Shown: one piece after another, positions 23,081 through 35,474 of the stretch | Numbering within the stretch: position 1 is the first letter of the stretch | Layout: each line of letters begins with the position of its first letter | From: Volvox africanus | Lineage: Eukaryota; Chlorophyta; Chlorophyceae; Chlamydomonadales; Volvocaceae | DNA length: 64,000 nucleotides | Reading direction: 5' to 3' | Assembly (NCBI GenBank): GCA_030268105.1 | Contig: BSDZ01000021.1 | Span: forward strand, 124,001 to 188,000 | Position numbers and translations under genes: made by a program | The notes under the pieces: model-generated | What the model was told of the DNA's origin: nothing | What the model saw: the letters and a program-made list of their open reading frames with translations, nothing else | The model's database searches: none

Positions 23081-25098
23081 GCCCTCCAAGCCTGTGTTGA
23101 TACCAATGATGGTGGGGATGGTGGTGGTGGCTGCTTAGTGTACTCGGAGAAGCCGGTTGTCGAGGTCGGGTGGGCTCAGGTCAAGAGATGGTGGTGGTTT
23201 ACACTGCGTAAAGTGTGAAGGACAGGATCAAAAGATGCGGCAACACCGCGCTCTGCGGATGCGATGAAGACGTGGCGAGATGAAGTGAACGTCCCGGAGC
23301 GACGGAGCGCAATCGATGCCAGACTTACAACGGCAGGCCTGCTCTCTTATGGGCAAGGCATGATCATCTGCACGCGCCCAGATACTTGCGCCTTGTAGAT
23401 TTGCGGGGCACTTTCCGCTTTGCGCCAGATCAAGTTATCGCTTCCGCTTCGCGGTGCGCCGCCTGTAAATGCAGGCTGGCTCAGCAGTGAGGCAACATGG
23501 TGGGACCGTAAGGTGTCCGCATAACTAGTAAATGGCCCCATTGATGGATCGTTTGTTTGTTTTGTTTGGTTGTTGTGGAAGGTATGTGTGTTTGGATGGG
23601 CCCCCACGTGGAGCCGGTGTGTGCGCGTCGTGATTTTGTTGGTTCGCGCATGCGTAATGAGCCGGCATTGCATGTGCACGTGGCATTTAAGGAGGTTAGT
23701 CTGTTGGCGTTACTGTTGGAGAGCGGTCCATTGTGCCGCGGCTCGCCCAGAACTCTGGTCCTACCTATCTTTCATTACCCCTCCCCCTCTCCCTCGGCTT
23801 GCTCCGGTCTTCGATCCTCATCTTTTGCGGGTCCTAGTCGCTGAAGCCAGGCTGGCGTGCATTACTGAGGCGGTATCGGGCGAAATAACAGATTGCTTCT
23901 GTTCATGGGAGGGAGACGCAGTGGTAGGCACCACCTCCGCCACCAACAGCTGCACGTGTACGACCGGGTAAATGTCGGTGAATGTCTGTGAGGTGTCTGT
24001 GAGGTGTCCGGGCGGGTGGAGCTGGGCCCGCCCGAGGGCCGAGAGACCTGTGGCTGCGCGATGCAGGCGCCCTTGCTGGGGGTAGTCGGGTCAGACTCCT
24101 GAACGCCTGTGGGGCGCAGCTATAGGACATGATGTGGCAACGAGCTGAGGAGGCGAAGGGAGGGGAGGGAAGGGAAGGTCCTGGATCCTGGATCCTGGAG
24201 GCGAAATGGCGACATGGTGCGTCCTCCAGTTTAAGTGTGTGCAATTCCGAAAAAGAAGAGGTGGAAAAGAGATGTGCCTGGTGTGTATGCATATATACGT
24301 GCGTGTGTGTGTGCGTGTGTTTGCCCCCACAATCCCCGGCAGCACGCTGTGGTCATGTCGCGAATATGGAGAGAGGAGAGAACAACAGTGAACAAGAGAG
24401 AGAAGGAGAGGGAAAGAGAGAGCCCTGCAGCCGACGCAAGAGCTAAAGCTCGGTGGTGGCGGCCTCGGGCGCGAAGGCGGCGACGGCAACTGCGGCCACT
24501 TGGCGACTGTGGCTGTGGCTGTGGCTGGGGCTGGGGCTGTGAGGTGGCAAAGCTCGTTCATGAGTACGGACTGGTGGATGGCCCCACGTCCTGATGTGGG
24601 ATCTGGGTTAGTGCCAGATTCTGACAGTAGCCGTCTCGACACGAGGACCGGAGGGCCGGAGAGGCAGCACCGGGGTGCTGGGGTGGCTGGGGTGATCATA
24701 CCAGCCTTGCGCGCAGGCTTGCAGCTAGTGTTGATGGTCGGTGGCAGGAGGCAATGGATTGCCGAGCTGGCTGTTTAGATGGATCAGTTTTACCAACGTG
24801 TTGTCAAAACGGAATAACGACCAAGAAGCCGGTATCGAGAAAGTGATAGTCGGGTCAGCTCTGAGACCACACCTTGCCGTTAGGGCTGCTGCACCGCGTA
24901 TCCATCGTGACTAAACGTGGGCGCACCCTTTGCCCTTCCCTTGTTGCTATCTCTGCACGCGGCGATAGCTGGAGGGTTGAGTTTGTGTGCGGGCGAGGCA
25001 TCGGTGCGCCGGTGGCACTGGCGGGCGGTGTGAGGCCGCGGATTTGAGGTCCTAGTGTGTGGCTGCAGGCCGCATTAGTCCTCCTGGACTGCAGGAAA

Positions 25099-25133
25099 CA
25101 GACGGGATATACCTTGGATATATATCCCGTCTG
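25099..25133. repeat. Perfect inverted repeat, 13-bp arms
   Basis: CAGACGGGATATA at 25099-25111 and its exact reverse complement at 25121-25133 flank a 9-nt loop (CCTTGGATA). It would form a stable hairpin on either strand. It lies in the gene-poor region, so no terminator role can be assigned. Confidence 0.85.
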
Positions 25134-27664
25134 ATTGGGCGGGCTGTGTCGTAAACTGCGATATGCTATTCATAGATTCACTGGCGGCCTACCTATGCTG
25201 CACCGTAAGCGGGGACGGAACGCCCCCCTGTTGGTTACGGAATTATCAGCCGTTGGGTGGGGTGCTCAGATGATCATGTACGTATATCAGGGTGGGGGCT
25301 TGTAAACCAGCGCGCCGTGGTTAGTATTTGCGCCGGGAGTGAAAGGATGTGAAATGATTGGTTTGTAGATCTATGACCTGCGCATATTGGAGGCCTAATA
25401 GGGACTCCATCCCCTGGCTCGCCCTTTAATCACATAATCGTGCTGTGTGTGGCCGCCCGACCCTGCGCGTCTGGCCCCACATTCGCTCTGTAGGTACGGC
25501 AAAATCTTTTTGCCGATCTGGGTCAGGCTGATGCGTCAACGGGTAACGTAATTCCAGTATGCGGGGCCGAGGTTCCGCATGTGGGTTCGGCCCAGGCGAT
25601 ACTTCGGCTCGCCCGTCATTGGGCGCGGGGACGTGATGAAAAAAGAATCATTCACTTTTCGAGAGTGCGGCCTTGTGGAGGGGGAAAGGGGGTCGAGAAG
25701 TGCAGGAGCTTCACTACTGCTAATCAACTTCGCCGTTGCTATGCCTACTTAAACCGCATCGTGGTTTGTTTGCAGGCGGGCAACGCTGCTTGTGTGTGTG
25801 TAGTAATGACGGGTGGGGTAACATGGGAATATGGCATAATAAGAGCGCGGTTAGATTATTGTTGATGAGCGGCGTTATGAATGCCGTAAGAGCGATTCGT
25901 TGCATGTGCTTTGATGTACACCCTCCATGCGCCATCACCCTTGCCTGTGGCAAGAATCATTACCCGGGTTTCGTGAGCACCGGGGCTTCGTTACCTACCC
26001 ATTTTGAAAGGGTGCACTTGGCGGATGTGAGGGCTGCATAGAACGGACTTGCAGTGTGCCGTTACCATCCACTGTTTCTGCCTTGGCCAATGGTTTGTCC
26101 ATGCATGCTAATGCATATGTGTGTATGGGTGGGGGAGCGGCCTGGGCGTGCGGTGGGTTGCGTGCCGTGAGGGTACTCCGTAGTGCAGAGTTCACTTGTT
26201 ATTGCGTACGTGTACAGGTGCAGGACCGCGGCGAAATGCGAGGCGAGCAGGCGAGAGGTATACCGGAATCTAGGTGTTTATGTCTACTTGAGTCGTCAAG
26301 TGAGTCGGTAGCGGGTGCATCGGGGGCTGAATGCGATATGGCGAATTGATGATTCAATCATGCCGCCGTGGCGGTATTGCTGCTTCATCGCCGGCGTTCC
26401 CCGGGGATCAGATCCATCCCCAAGGGAAGCTTCCGTACAGGCAGCGGATGTTTTGCAGCTTGTTGAAAAGTGCCGTTTTATTGCCGAGTCGTGCTCTGTG
26501 TCGATTTCATGTTGGGAATTTCGACCCTTGCCAGTACAGGCAGTAAGGTGGGAGCCGGCCCACGCCTAGGGCTTATTACGTCCGTGGTCCTCTGTCCCGT
26601 CCTGTTCTGGGGGCGGTGGATGGGGCTCCGGGCTCCGGGTGGCCGTCGAACGATTTTGCAGTTGCGTGCTTCTGTACATGCACTACGCACATGACGTCTG
26701 AACCTTCTATGGCGTCTATGTACAATGAGAGGGTCCTGTAGCAAATGGATAGGTTGGTATCTATATGGCGGTTGCGATTGCGTGTATGCGTATATGCGTG
26801 CGTTCTTTTGTTTGTGAGAGGACTTGCTCAATGCGAGAGCATCCCTGGCGTGCGCGGGCACAGGCCAGGTATTCAGTAGTTGTTAACGGTAAACTTCGGA
26901 CAACGTCGACGGGAGAAGCCAAGGAACGGAGCTTTAGTTCCGAAGCTTGAGGCCAGATCCAGGATGCGTACGAACCCGACTGATGCTCTGATAGCAGATG
27001 TCCCCACAAATTTCACTCCACATCCCCCATCTCTTCGACACCGCGCTCGTGTTGTTGACAAATATCTGCGCATAATGGCACCACCGCCTGTATTATAGGA
27101 AGAAGATCTTCAAAGATACGTTGCAAACGTAAAGTTGTGAACTGTTTCCATGCCTCAACTTGCACGGCCACGTTGCAAGCCAGCCACGATACTACTATAC
27201 ATGCACCGCATGCCTTGCAGGAGCACGGCATTCTCCGCCTGAGGAGCACACCTGCTATGCAGGAGCGAGGGGCTGTCAGCTTCCTGGAAGCTGGAGCTGT
27301 AAAAAAGGGATTCTGATATTACGCAATGCGTTACCCCTGTGAGGGACTTATATTGCGTACATGTACTGACACCGCAAGCACGGCTTCTGAGACCGCCATA
27401 TAAGGAAGGAGATAAAGAAAGCGCGACCATCGTGAATCTGATGCACCCATATCACTTTAGAGGGCACAGCGCTATACTATAGTCATTCAGTATCACCTAT
27501 AAAAAACTGTCAAAATACCACTACCCCGCCCCTCCAGCATACATCCATTATCACACAGATACTACATCCGTGCTACGACCAGCAATCCCGGTCACAAAAG
27601 TATTGTTTTTATTTCCTCAGTGCATAGCAGCATCTTCCCTGAACACTTCACTCGATACACCGTC

Positions 27665-30600
27665 TTAGCCCACACGTCTAAACCGCCAGGAGTGAACTCT
27701 CTGCTCCCACTCTACTCCGTAAACATCATCCCCCGAACAAGGAGCCTGAAGCTTCCCCATGATAACGCCGTCCTCCAGCTGCAGTTTTTGCATGTTCGCC
27801 TTCCGCCGCGCGACCCCCAAATACCTCCTGCACTCTCTTTCCCGCCATCGCGCTCCACCCCATTATGGCGATCGATATGTCAATTGTGGATGTGATGGCG
27901 GAGCCGTCGCTGCTACACGTGATTCCGCAGTCAAAGCCGGCACTGCGGCGATGGCAGTGGCCGCACCCCTGGCTGCCGAGTCCCTGGGCAGAGGCAGCTT
28001 CGCCAGGGCCAACGTGAGCTCCTCCCAACCGCCACCGCAGCGAACCGCCAGGCGACCGTCGGGCAGCATCTTGAGCCGCAGACGACGGCTGTCAAGGCCA
28101 TACAAGTACGGCGCCAGCTTCGTCAGGCCAAGAGGTGCCTTTTTAGCGGTCCAGACCGGTGTGCGAGCGCATCGCCACGACCACAACACGTTAACGGTGA
28201 ATAGCAGAGGCCAGGTGCTCGCCAGTTGAGCGGGGGGGGGAACAGGAAACGGGTGATGCACATTTTGGTCAGCGACGGGAAACATAGGGAGATGAGGGAA
28301 CAGTCATTCAGACGGAGTATCGTGCATCCACTGATCCTGAGCAGCAGAGGTTAAGAAGTCCACGATACAGCGGCCCAATTCATAAAAGAAGCCCCCTAAC
28401 GAAAGCTACGCCTACAATATACACGGCAGCCCCGAATCTGGAACCCCAACTAGCAGTGACCCAAAATCTCCTGGGTTCTCACCCCGTGTGCCACAAACAA
28501 GGTCACCACCTTGTCCACCGCAGCGTCTACCATTCGCTCCTGGTACAGCGCACGGCGCCGTGGAGTGCACCATCCCCTTCGGCAAACATCGTCATCGCCG
28601 GCATTACCGCACAGTGTCGGCATGGTCGTAGCGGCACCGCCGCCGGTCATGGCGGCAGTTGGAGAAGCAGCCGGAGGCAACGCGATGGCAGTCGACGATG
28701 TTGAGGCGGCGGTACTGGCGGCGGCAGCGGCCGCAGCCCAGGCGGCAACGGCGTGCGTGGGTGAGGCTCCATGCCAGACCTCCGCGAAGGGGTCCGCGGC
28801 AATATCAGGTGCCAGCAGACGCCTCACCCAGCGGCTCTCATTGCTTTCCTGCAGGTTCGCTCGCCACTTTTGAATGTATGCCTGCATGGGCAGATTGCAA
28901 AGGCTTGAACAATCTGCAAGGGAAATTACTTCAAATAAACCAAGGTGGCCGAGCGCAAAAAATGCACTAACATTGGGGAGGGCATCCACTCCTGGTACTC
29001 TGCCCGCCCACGGCTTCCAAATGCCTTCGCCGCATCCCACCGCTCAATTCATTTTCCCGTAGGATCAAACGTCCAGTGCCCGGGAGAGTCCTGTTCCCGG
29101 CACACCTTCCTCGGCGCAAAGCCTACCGACCCCATCCCCACCTACTTTCCGAGCAGCATGAAAAGCCGGGTCATCTCCAAATACCACCCGACGGGAGGAC
29201 CGGCCGGCGGCCTGACCAGCGTCCGAGGTACTGCGGACCACTACCACGTCTGCCGCTGACGACGCCATCACAGCATCGACACTGTCACCAGCTCGTCTCC
29301 CGCTGCCTCGTAGCCCAGCAGGATTACGGAGTATTCGGGCTGCACCAGGGGCTTTTTGCCGCAGTCGCTGGGGGAGATGCTGCTGCGCCTTCTGCACCTG
29401 CGCCTGCTCCTGTAGCCGTTGGCTGTGGTATCGCTGTGCCGGTGATTGTTCCTTGCAGTTGCAGGGTTCCGGCTGTAGCTGTTGAAGAAGGATCTCGTCG
29501 GAGCGGTCCGGTGGCGCTCGGACGGGGCTGACACTGCTGTCCTCCGGCGCGACCTGAGATTTAAGATTTGGAGGACAAACGCAATAGGATCAATTTACAA
29601 AATCTCCTATTTTAGTCGGGCAATCTGCGTTGCAACATCATACCTTCCACAGCGCGTCCAATACCCGTCGAAGCATCCTTTTCCAGTATATGATTTTTCC
29701 CGCCCCGTACAAAGAACGACCCGGGGTCTCTCACCTCTTGTTTTTCATCGCAAACAGACATTGTCGAGAAGGCAGCGGGGGGCCACCACGTAAGAGGAGG
29801 TGATCGTGATGCGATCTCCGAACCATGGGCTCCAGCACCAACCATGGGCAGGCGCGGCGGGGGGGATGGTTGCGGCACTGACAGGCACAGTACGGGGTCC
29901 GTGTCGTGAGTTGAAACTGCCGCGAACACAGGCACTGGGTCAATTGCGCCGGAGGCCACGCCGGCATTCGTGCTGCCCAGCGGAGCAGCGGCCGGCGTGA
30001 CGCGTCCCAAGGCATCTCCGAATGTCTCTATCGTCCCTGCCACCTCTGTATCCGCCGTAGCAGTGAGGCTCGATGGCAAAGGCCACGATTTCAATTCCGG
30101 CTGAGTGCCCCCGGTCACGGAAGTTAAGCTGGTTTCAACCATCTTACCAGCGGCGGGGCAGGCTGCGAGTCCCGGCTCCCCTTCCCGACCCAAGGACCTC
30201 CGGCAGTGGCTGCCCCGATTGCTTGGTCCCTTCATGCGTCGGCACTGTGCTGCACTGGGCCTGGTGGTAGGCCTGTCGGGTGGTGAGCCTGATGTCATCG
30301 TCACCATGGACGATGATGTCGAGGCTCGGCGCAGCGCACCCACGAGATGAGCCACGAGCTCCTGCAAACCGCGGACTTGCCGGGCCAGATCCTCAATGGA
30401 GGGCTGTTGCGAATGTGGTTGCGGCGGGCTAGGTGCCGGCAACGACAAGCGCGGCACTACAGACGCCTGTGAAGATGTTTGTGAGGCTGGCGTTGGCGTT
30501 TTTGGCAGCGACGGCTGGTGATTGGCATGGTTGGCGTGCGCCGCCACGATGACAGCGGCGGCGTTAAGGTCTGCGACGATAGCATCGCAGACAGCGTCCA

Positions 30601-31750
30601 GGTCACGCCAGGCCGCGCGCGGCAGTGACCTCAGGCACGGCGACGCCAGGGACAAGCGTTCCAAGAGGGCATCGCACGTGTAGCTGTTACACCCATCCAC
30701 ACGGATGCCAGCGCAACCTCCAGCTCCGGGGTCCTGTTCCCGCGTTTCGGTCACGGCACAGCTGGACGTGGTAGTCGAGTCGGTGACAGCTACACCACCG
30801 TCACTGCTAAAATCGTTGATGCCTGTGCTCTTAAGGTGTTCCTTCTGTCCGATCGGCGCAGCGACAATTGGGCATGGCAAGTTGAAAGCAGGACTTGCAT
30901 CGCCTTCCTCCGCGTCGCAAACACGCTCGTGCTCTGCATACTTAACAAGCAAGGATACATTCCCGCCCTCGAGACCGCCATCTCCGCCGTCGCTGCACGC
31001 GTTTTCATCGTGGCTGTCAAGTTCCGCTTCGGATGCATCATCACCCTTGCCATCGACCGAGTCGCACGACTGCTCGCTGTTCGCGCAGGTTGGATGGACG
31101 AATGAGTTCTCATACGGTTGCGTATCTGCAGGGATCGCGGGGACAGGATGGGAAGGTGTGGCCTGCCTTTGAGGGGTCGCAGGAACGGACAAGTGCCGAT
31201 GTGCTTACGACAAGTTACTAGATTGCAGCAGGCCGTCGAAAGCGATCACGACGGCGCCGGCAGTAAGGCTTGGTAAATACTAGCACTAGGAAGCTGTTAC
31301 GACCCAGATTGATTAAAAATAGGCAAAAACAGAATAACTACCCTGGGACACTAGAAGGAATTGCGGGACGCATGCCGGGGGTGTGCCTGCGTGTTCCGAC
31401 ATGGCATCCTCACCTTCCGCAGAGGCATCGCTTGCATTATCTGGAGCTGATCGGATAGAAGTAGAGCACCCCTGGGAGAACGATAAGCTTTTCGATGCTT
31501 TTTTATGGCTCGGGGATAACCTCAGAATCGACTCATCAACGTCGGCATCCCGCGACCAGGTGCTGCAACTGTAGGACGCCGTGTCATAGCTTATCGCATC
31601 CGTGGTAGACCTACGGACCTTATTCTCACTTATTTGGTCATGCAAGCCGGAGGATAAGTCCACCTTTTTGGGGAATGGGTCGATAACGTGGTGTTTTGTA
31701 TTGCCAGCTCCCTTAGCCCCACAGCCATCACGGCCAAGTGACGGGGCCAT
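27665..31750 (-). CDS. GAS2 (GAR) domain protein, large multi-exon gene
   Basis: Minus-strand exons are 31342-31750, 29644-31203, a poorly resolved stretch within about 29146-29553, then 28941-29042, 28483-28881, 27967-28138 and 27665-27852 (TAA). The last five junctions are phase-consistent. The C-terminal region has the GAR signature LRLKMLPDGRLAVRCGGGW followed by EELTLALAKL, which matches the VRVGGGW core of the GAS2 microtubule-binding domain. The upstream 519-residue exon is Ser/Thr/Pro/Ala-rich, apart from one helical patch (SIEDLARQVRGLQELVAHLV) that may be a coiled coil. In known proteins GAR domains bind microtubules. Calponin-homology and spectrin domains, usual in animals, were not seen. 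The start ATG 31750 is tentative because a good acceptor (TTTGCACAG) lies just upstream. Between 29146 and 29553 coding signal switches frame, so the splice pattern there is unknown. Confidence 0.6.
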
Positions 31751-31774
31751 CGCATTCAGGGAGTGACTGTGCAA

Positions 31775-33400
31775 ATAACACGCAAAACATTATAGGCCAT
31801 ACCAGATGTCGCAGAATTAAATTTCGAACATCAGGCTGCAGCCCCGTCTAACGAAAGGATGTCTTAAAACAACTTACAAAGTCTATATTAATCAGTTTAA
31901 TACGTATAGTGAAAAAATACCACAAATCCCATTGGGGTCCTCGTCTTCTTCCTCCAGCAGGGGTATTTCCTGTTAATTCCATAAGCCCCTTGATGGTTAG
32001 CTAAATAGTCCAGCCGATAGCTAAATGACGTTTAGCATGTGCATTTGGCTTAATCATCATGATTAAAAATGGGCTCCGGTAGGGCTGCTGGGAATTCGAT
32101 TTCCTGAACTGCATCCCCCGTACTTTTCAAGTTTTACGCCTTGCATTTCTGCCATGAGAATGATCATACTAGAATTTTCTATCATTGTTTAAGTTGACCA
32201 ATCATCAGAAAATGCGACCCAGACGCTGAATCCAGGATCGGACAAGCCCGAGCGACGCACTATTGAAACCCGCACGCCAAAAACACACATGTAAAAATAC
32301 TCGATGATGAATAATTAGTGAGTTTAAATTATATGTATATGAACCATTGTCAGGCCCACCTGCTTGAACCGCTGCCCCTACCCCCAAGCACTAGTACCGG
32401 CCAGGAGCCCTCTGCACCGCGGCGTGAGCAAGTCTCGCATACGTTTTGGCCATTTGGACAAAATTCCTACGTCGCTCTTGCCTCCAGACCACTGAAATAA
32501 GAGTTTTTGCAACCCAAACCCAACAGTCCAATGTCCAGCAGCCGGAGAAGCTGCAACTCCGCAAAACTCCCAATAAAATGCCGTTCCTCTGACTCCCACG
32601 CGTTGGCCAGTCTGCCGAGCCTCTGGTGCTGCTTCTTTCCATTTGCCCTGGGGCTTGTCCGGCTACTGCATCCGCATCTGTACAAATCCCCTCCAGGCCG
32701 TTGCCTCCGGCGCCCCCTCCCAGTCTACCGGGCAGCCATCAGCCAGCGTCCAGCAGGTACCGTAACACAGACTGTTTGCCCTCGACCCGCTCCAAGTACT
32801 GGATGAAGGTTCCCCCTCCATGGGCACCACGGAACTCTAGGACGGCGAGTGCATCGCTAAGTCAACATTTCTGGCAACACAGAAGCAGGACTCGGCAATA
32901 GACTATGAATGGATGCAGCAGTGACGCCGGAAGCATGGGTCATAGTAAAGAAAGGATATCTCTACAGTGCAAGATGATGAGGGAGAAGGCGGCTGCAGTG
33001 CTCAGTGGCGTCAGTAACGGTTCCCGCAGCAAGTGATGTACAAATTGGAGCCGACTTTTCAGCGTGGTCAGCATTAGTCTCAGTGTCAATTCTGCACATC
33101 CCTCCAATTCCATGATCAGCATGTTGATTTTCATAACCCTGTCTGCTTTCAAGCCCATATTCCAATGGTCACAAAACACTGACTGCAAACCAGATAAGAC
33201 ACGGCCCCGACTCCACGCACCACTCTCGGCGTTAATTCGATACCCTTTCCATTGGCACACCCGTGATAGGGGCCAACTGCTCTCAACCAAGCGCACGAGC
33301 ATTGCCTCGCAGCCTGCCCCTTCCGCCGTGGGGTTTCACGCGTTGACCTCAGTCAGTCCCCTTCTGACGCCACACAACCATCTCGGGATTGTCACCACAC
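31775..33400. other. Intergenic region, no gene recognised
   Basis: The left part is AT-rich and may hold the promoter or an earlier exon of the GAS2-domain gene. Open frames at 32.4-32.9 kb on both strands have no motifs. No repeat or RNA gene was identified. Confidence 0.45.
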
Positions 33401-34250
33401 GCTACCACCGCCACCGCCTCCACCACCACATCCGGAAAATGAACCCCTCCAATGAAGTCCGCAGGTTGCGGTAGTCGTAAAGTGCCTTCAGGTGGCCCTC
33501 CAGATGGCCTTGGGCAGCAGCATAGATGGCCAGAATTAGCACGTGGTTCAATGCTATCCTCAACCTCATTCTCGTTCTCATCCTCCAGCATCTTGTAGAT
33601 GGCGTGCGCACAATTTGCCCTAGCGGCAGCATAGATAGCTTCAACTATGAGCGAGTAGTCCTTTACCAGGAATAGTCATCAGCATTCAGGCCACTTTGTT
33701 AACACTTTTGGGCTGCCCGTTGGCCACCTTTTAAGCCCTCAGCTCAAGCTCCGCACCCAGCGACTTGAACCAGTCTATTGTGACACACCAGTCGACCGTC
33801 TTGCTGCCGATTGCCTGGAACATCACGAGCTGCATCTGCTCCGCGCCTTATGGCGGCGTATCTCGTGCTCCCAAATACACTGCAAGGTGGGCGTGGCGCT
33901 GCTTGGAGGCGCTTTGGTACCTTGTAAGCCTGATGCACAATAGCCATCCAGATCCCTTGTGACAGCGTCCGAAGGCAGGTCCCCTATATCAGAAACTTCC
34001 TTGTCCACGGAGGGCGTGAACCCCAGCCGCCTTATCATCAGCCAGCCCAGCGTGACCCTTGCATGGGCAGCGCAGGCGGCGCACCTGGCCGCGAACTCCG
34101 GCTTGTTGTCCGCGTTCTCGCGGAGCCCATTCGCACATGTCGCGGCTGGCGAACCTGCACAAGGCGACACTGACAGGGACCTGGACCAGGCTATTAAGCC
34201 TAAACAGCATGTTTGCAGATTTACATGTAGACCGCGCAGCCAGCTGCATC
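33401..34250 (-). CDS. Unidentified minus-strand coding segments (orphan gene or decayed element)
   Basis: Several segments have the G/C-ending codons typical of real exons here. The piece at about 33877-34140 reads GLRENADNKPEFAARCAACA and onward to DLDGYCASGLQ. It can splice at G|GTACCA to GAEQMQLVMFQAIGSKTVDW and onward to LGAELELRA and a stop near 33737. Further down are KDYSLIVEAIYAAARANCAH and, in another frame, LAIYAAAQGHLEGHLKALYD, which look like two copies of one helical repeat. No family is recognised. No start codon or complete splice pattern could be fixed. It may be one gene, two genes or a decaying mobile element. Confidence 0.35.
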
Positions 34251-35474
34251 GAGGATGCTGGACGTCAACAGCTCTCCTGCCTTCTCAATTACGATTTCCA
34301 GGTAATTGGCATCGCCAAATGGCGGCGGTAAGTTAAGGCAGCTTTATCCGACGCTCAGAGGAGAGAGAGCGGATGGTTCCAGATTACCCCACCGGTGCTA
34401 AAATGCGTCAGGTGGTGAAGGCCGGGAAAGATGCAGCATGTTGCAGCTTTTGAGCTACTAAGCTGTAGATCCGTCGATGTGACGGAGAATGCACCGTCAA
34501 CTGTTTTGGCATCAGGAAGGAAGCAACTAGGCTGATGCGGTGCTCCCCAAAATGCAAGACAGAGCACGTAGAGTAGCTGAGGCTTGATATTCTAATATTG
34601 GACCTTTGTCTTGACGCGCCTTCGATTTTGAATGCCTCGAGTTTGAGGACTCGGCAATAGCAATTACTACCCTGAACATTGTAAAACCTTACATGAAAGA
34701 CAACTAATGAGGCTATTTGCTGAAGATTTCGGTCACGAGCGGCAGCCGTTGGAGTTTAGAGGCATGATACCTGTTCTAAACGGGAGGCATGAACGTGTGC
34801 GCAAGGCGCAACACCCACTGATATATTTCGTTGCAAATCCACTATATAGAAATGAGAATTGGTAGTCATTCATGTAAGAATATCTTGTGATGTTGGCGTC
34901 ACTCTCAAGCTTCGTGAGCTAGTAAGGCTGTACGAGCAAGGACGGAAGCTCAAAAGGACGCTAGGAGTCAAAAGACCAAAAAAAAGCACAAGGAAGAGGA
35001 ACGATTGCTTCGTTGAAAATAATCAATCAATCACTGTAGGAGAGGAAACTTGGAGCATATGATTCAATCTTCCGATCTTCCGATATGACTAAACATACGA
35101 CAGGGTCAAAATTCAGATCCAATCATTAACGCGGTCTCCACTGCTTTCAGGTAGAGGAAGAAATGGTAGTAAAATAACTCACCAATGCGTCTTATACATG
35201 ATACTATGCGTCTTCAACGTGACGGGGGCATTAGACGCAATCATCCTGTGTCTCAGGTTCGTGGGATTTGCACTGTCACATGGACATAATATATAATGGA
35301 TGTATTGAATTTATATTCCCTCTCCTTGCCCAGGTTTTGAGGAAGACCTCCAAACTGAAGGAATGTAATAATTAATGTACGGTAACGACGACTGCAAACG
35401 TCCACACTGCTTTCTCCCACATACTTATAAATTTGTGGGATAATTAGGCAGATGATTGAGGTCAGTTTGGGAGA

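Larger units (their letters stand above)
22473..27664. other. Gene-poor 5.2-kb region
   Basis: No exon of a known family is recognised on either strand. Open frames are low in complexity (His, Pro, Ser or Gly runs from simple repeats) and lack motifs. The left part must hold the kinase 3' UTR. Visible elements are GAT/GGT trinucleotide repeats at about 23010-23080, a GT-rich run near 24300-24330 and a perfect inverted repeat at 25099-25133. An RNA gene or orphan gene cannot be excluded. Confidence 0.45.

Noticed and set aside
24091..24699. 202-residue minus-strand open frame in the gene-poor region
   Set aside because: Composition is dominated by Pro, Ser, Leu and Thr from simple repeats. 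There are no motifs, and no supporting splice sites or promoter were seen.
28483..28881. Resemblance of WRANLQESNESRWVRRLLAP to the C-terminal region of LINE reverse transcriptases
   Set aside because: The similarity is a few residues only. The segment splices in phase with exons leading to the GAS2 domain, so it belongs to that gene.
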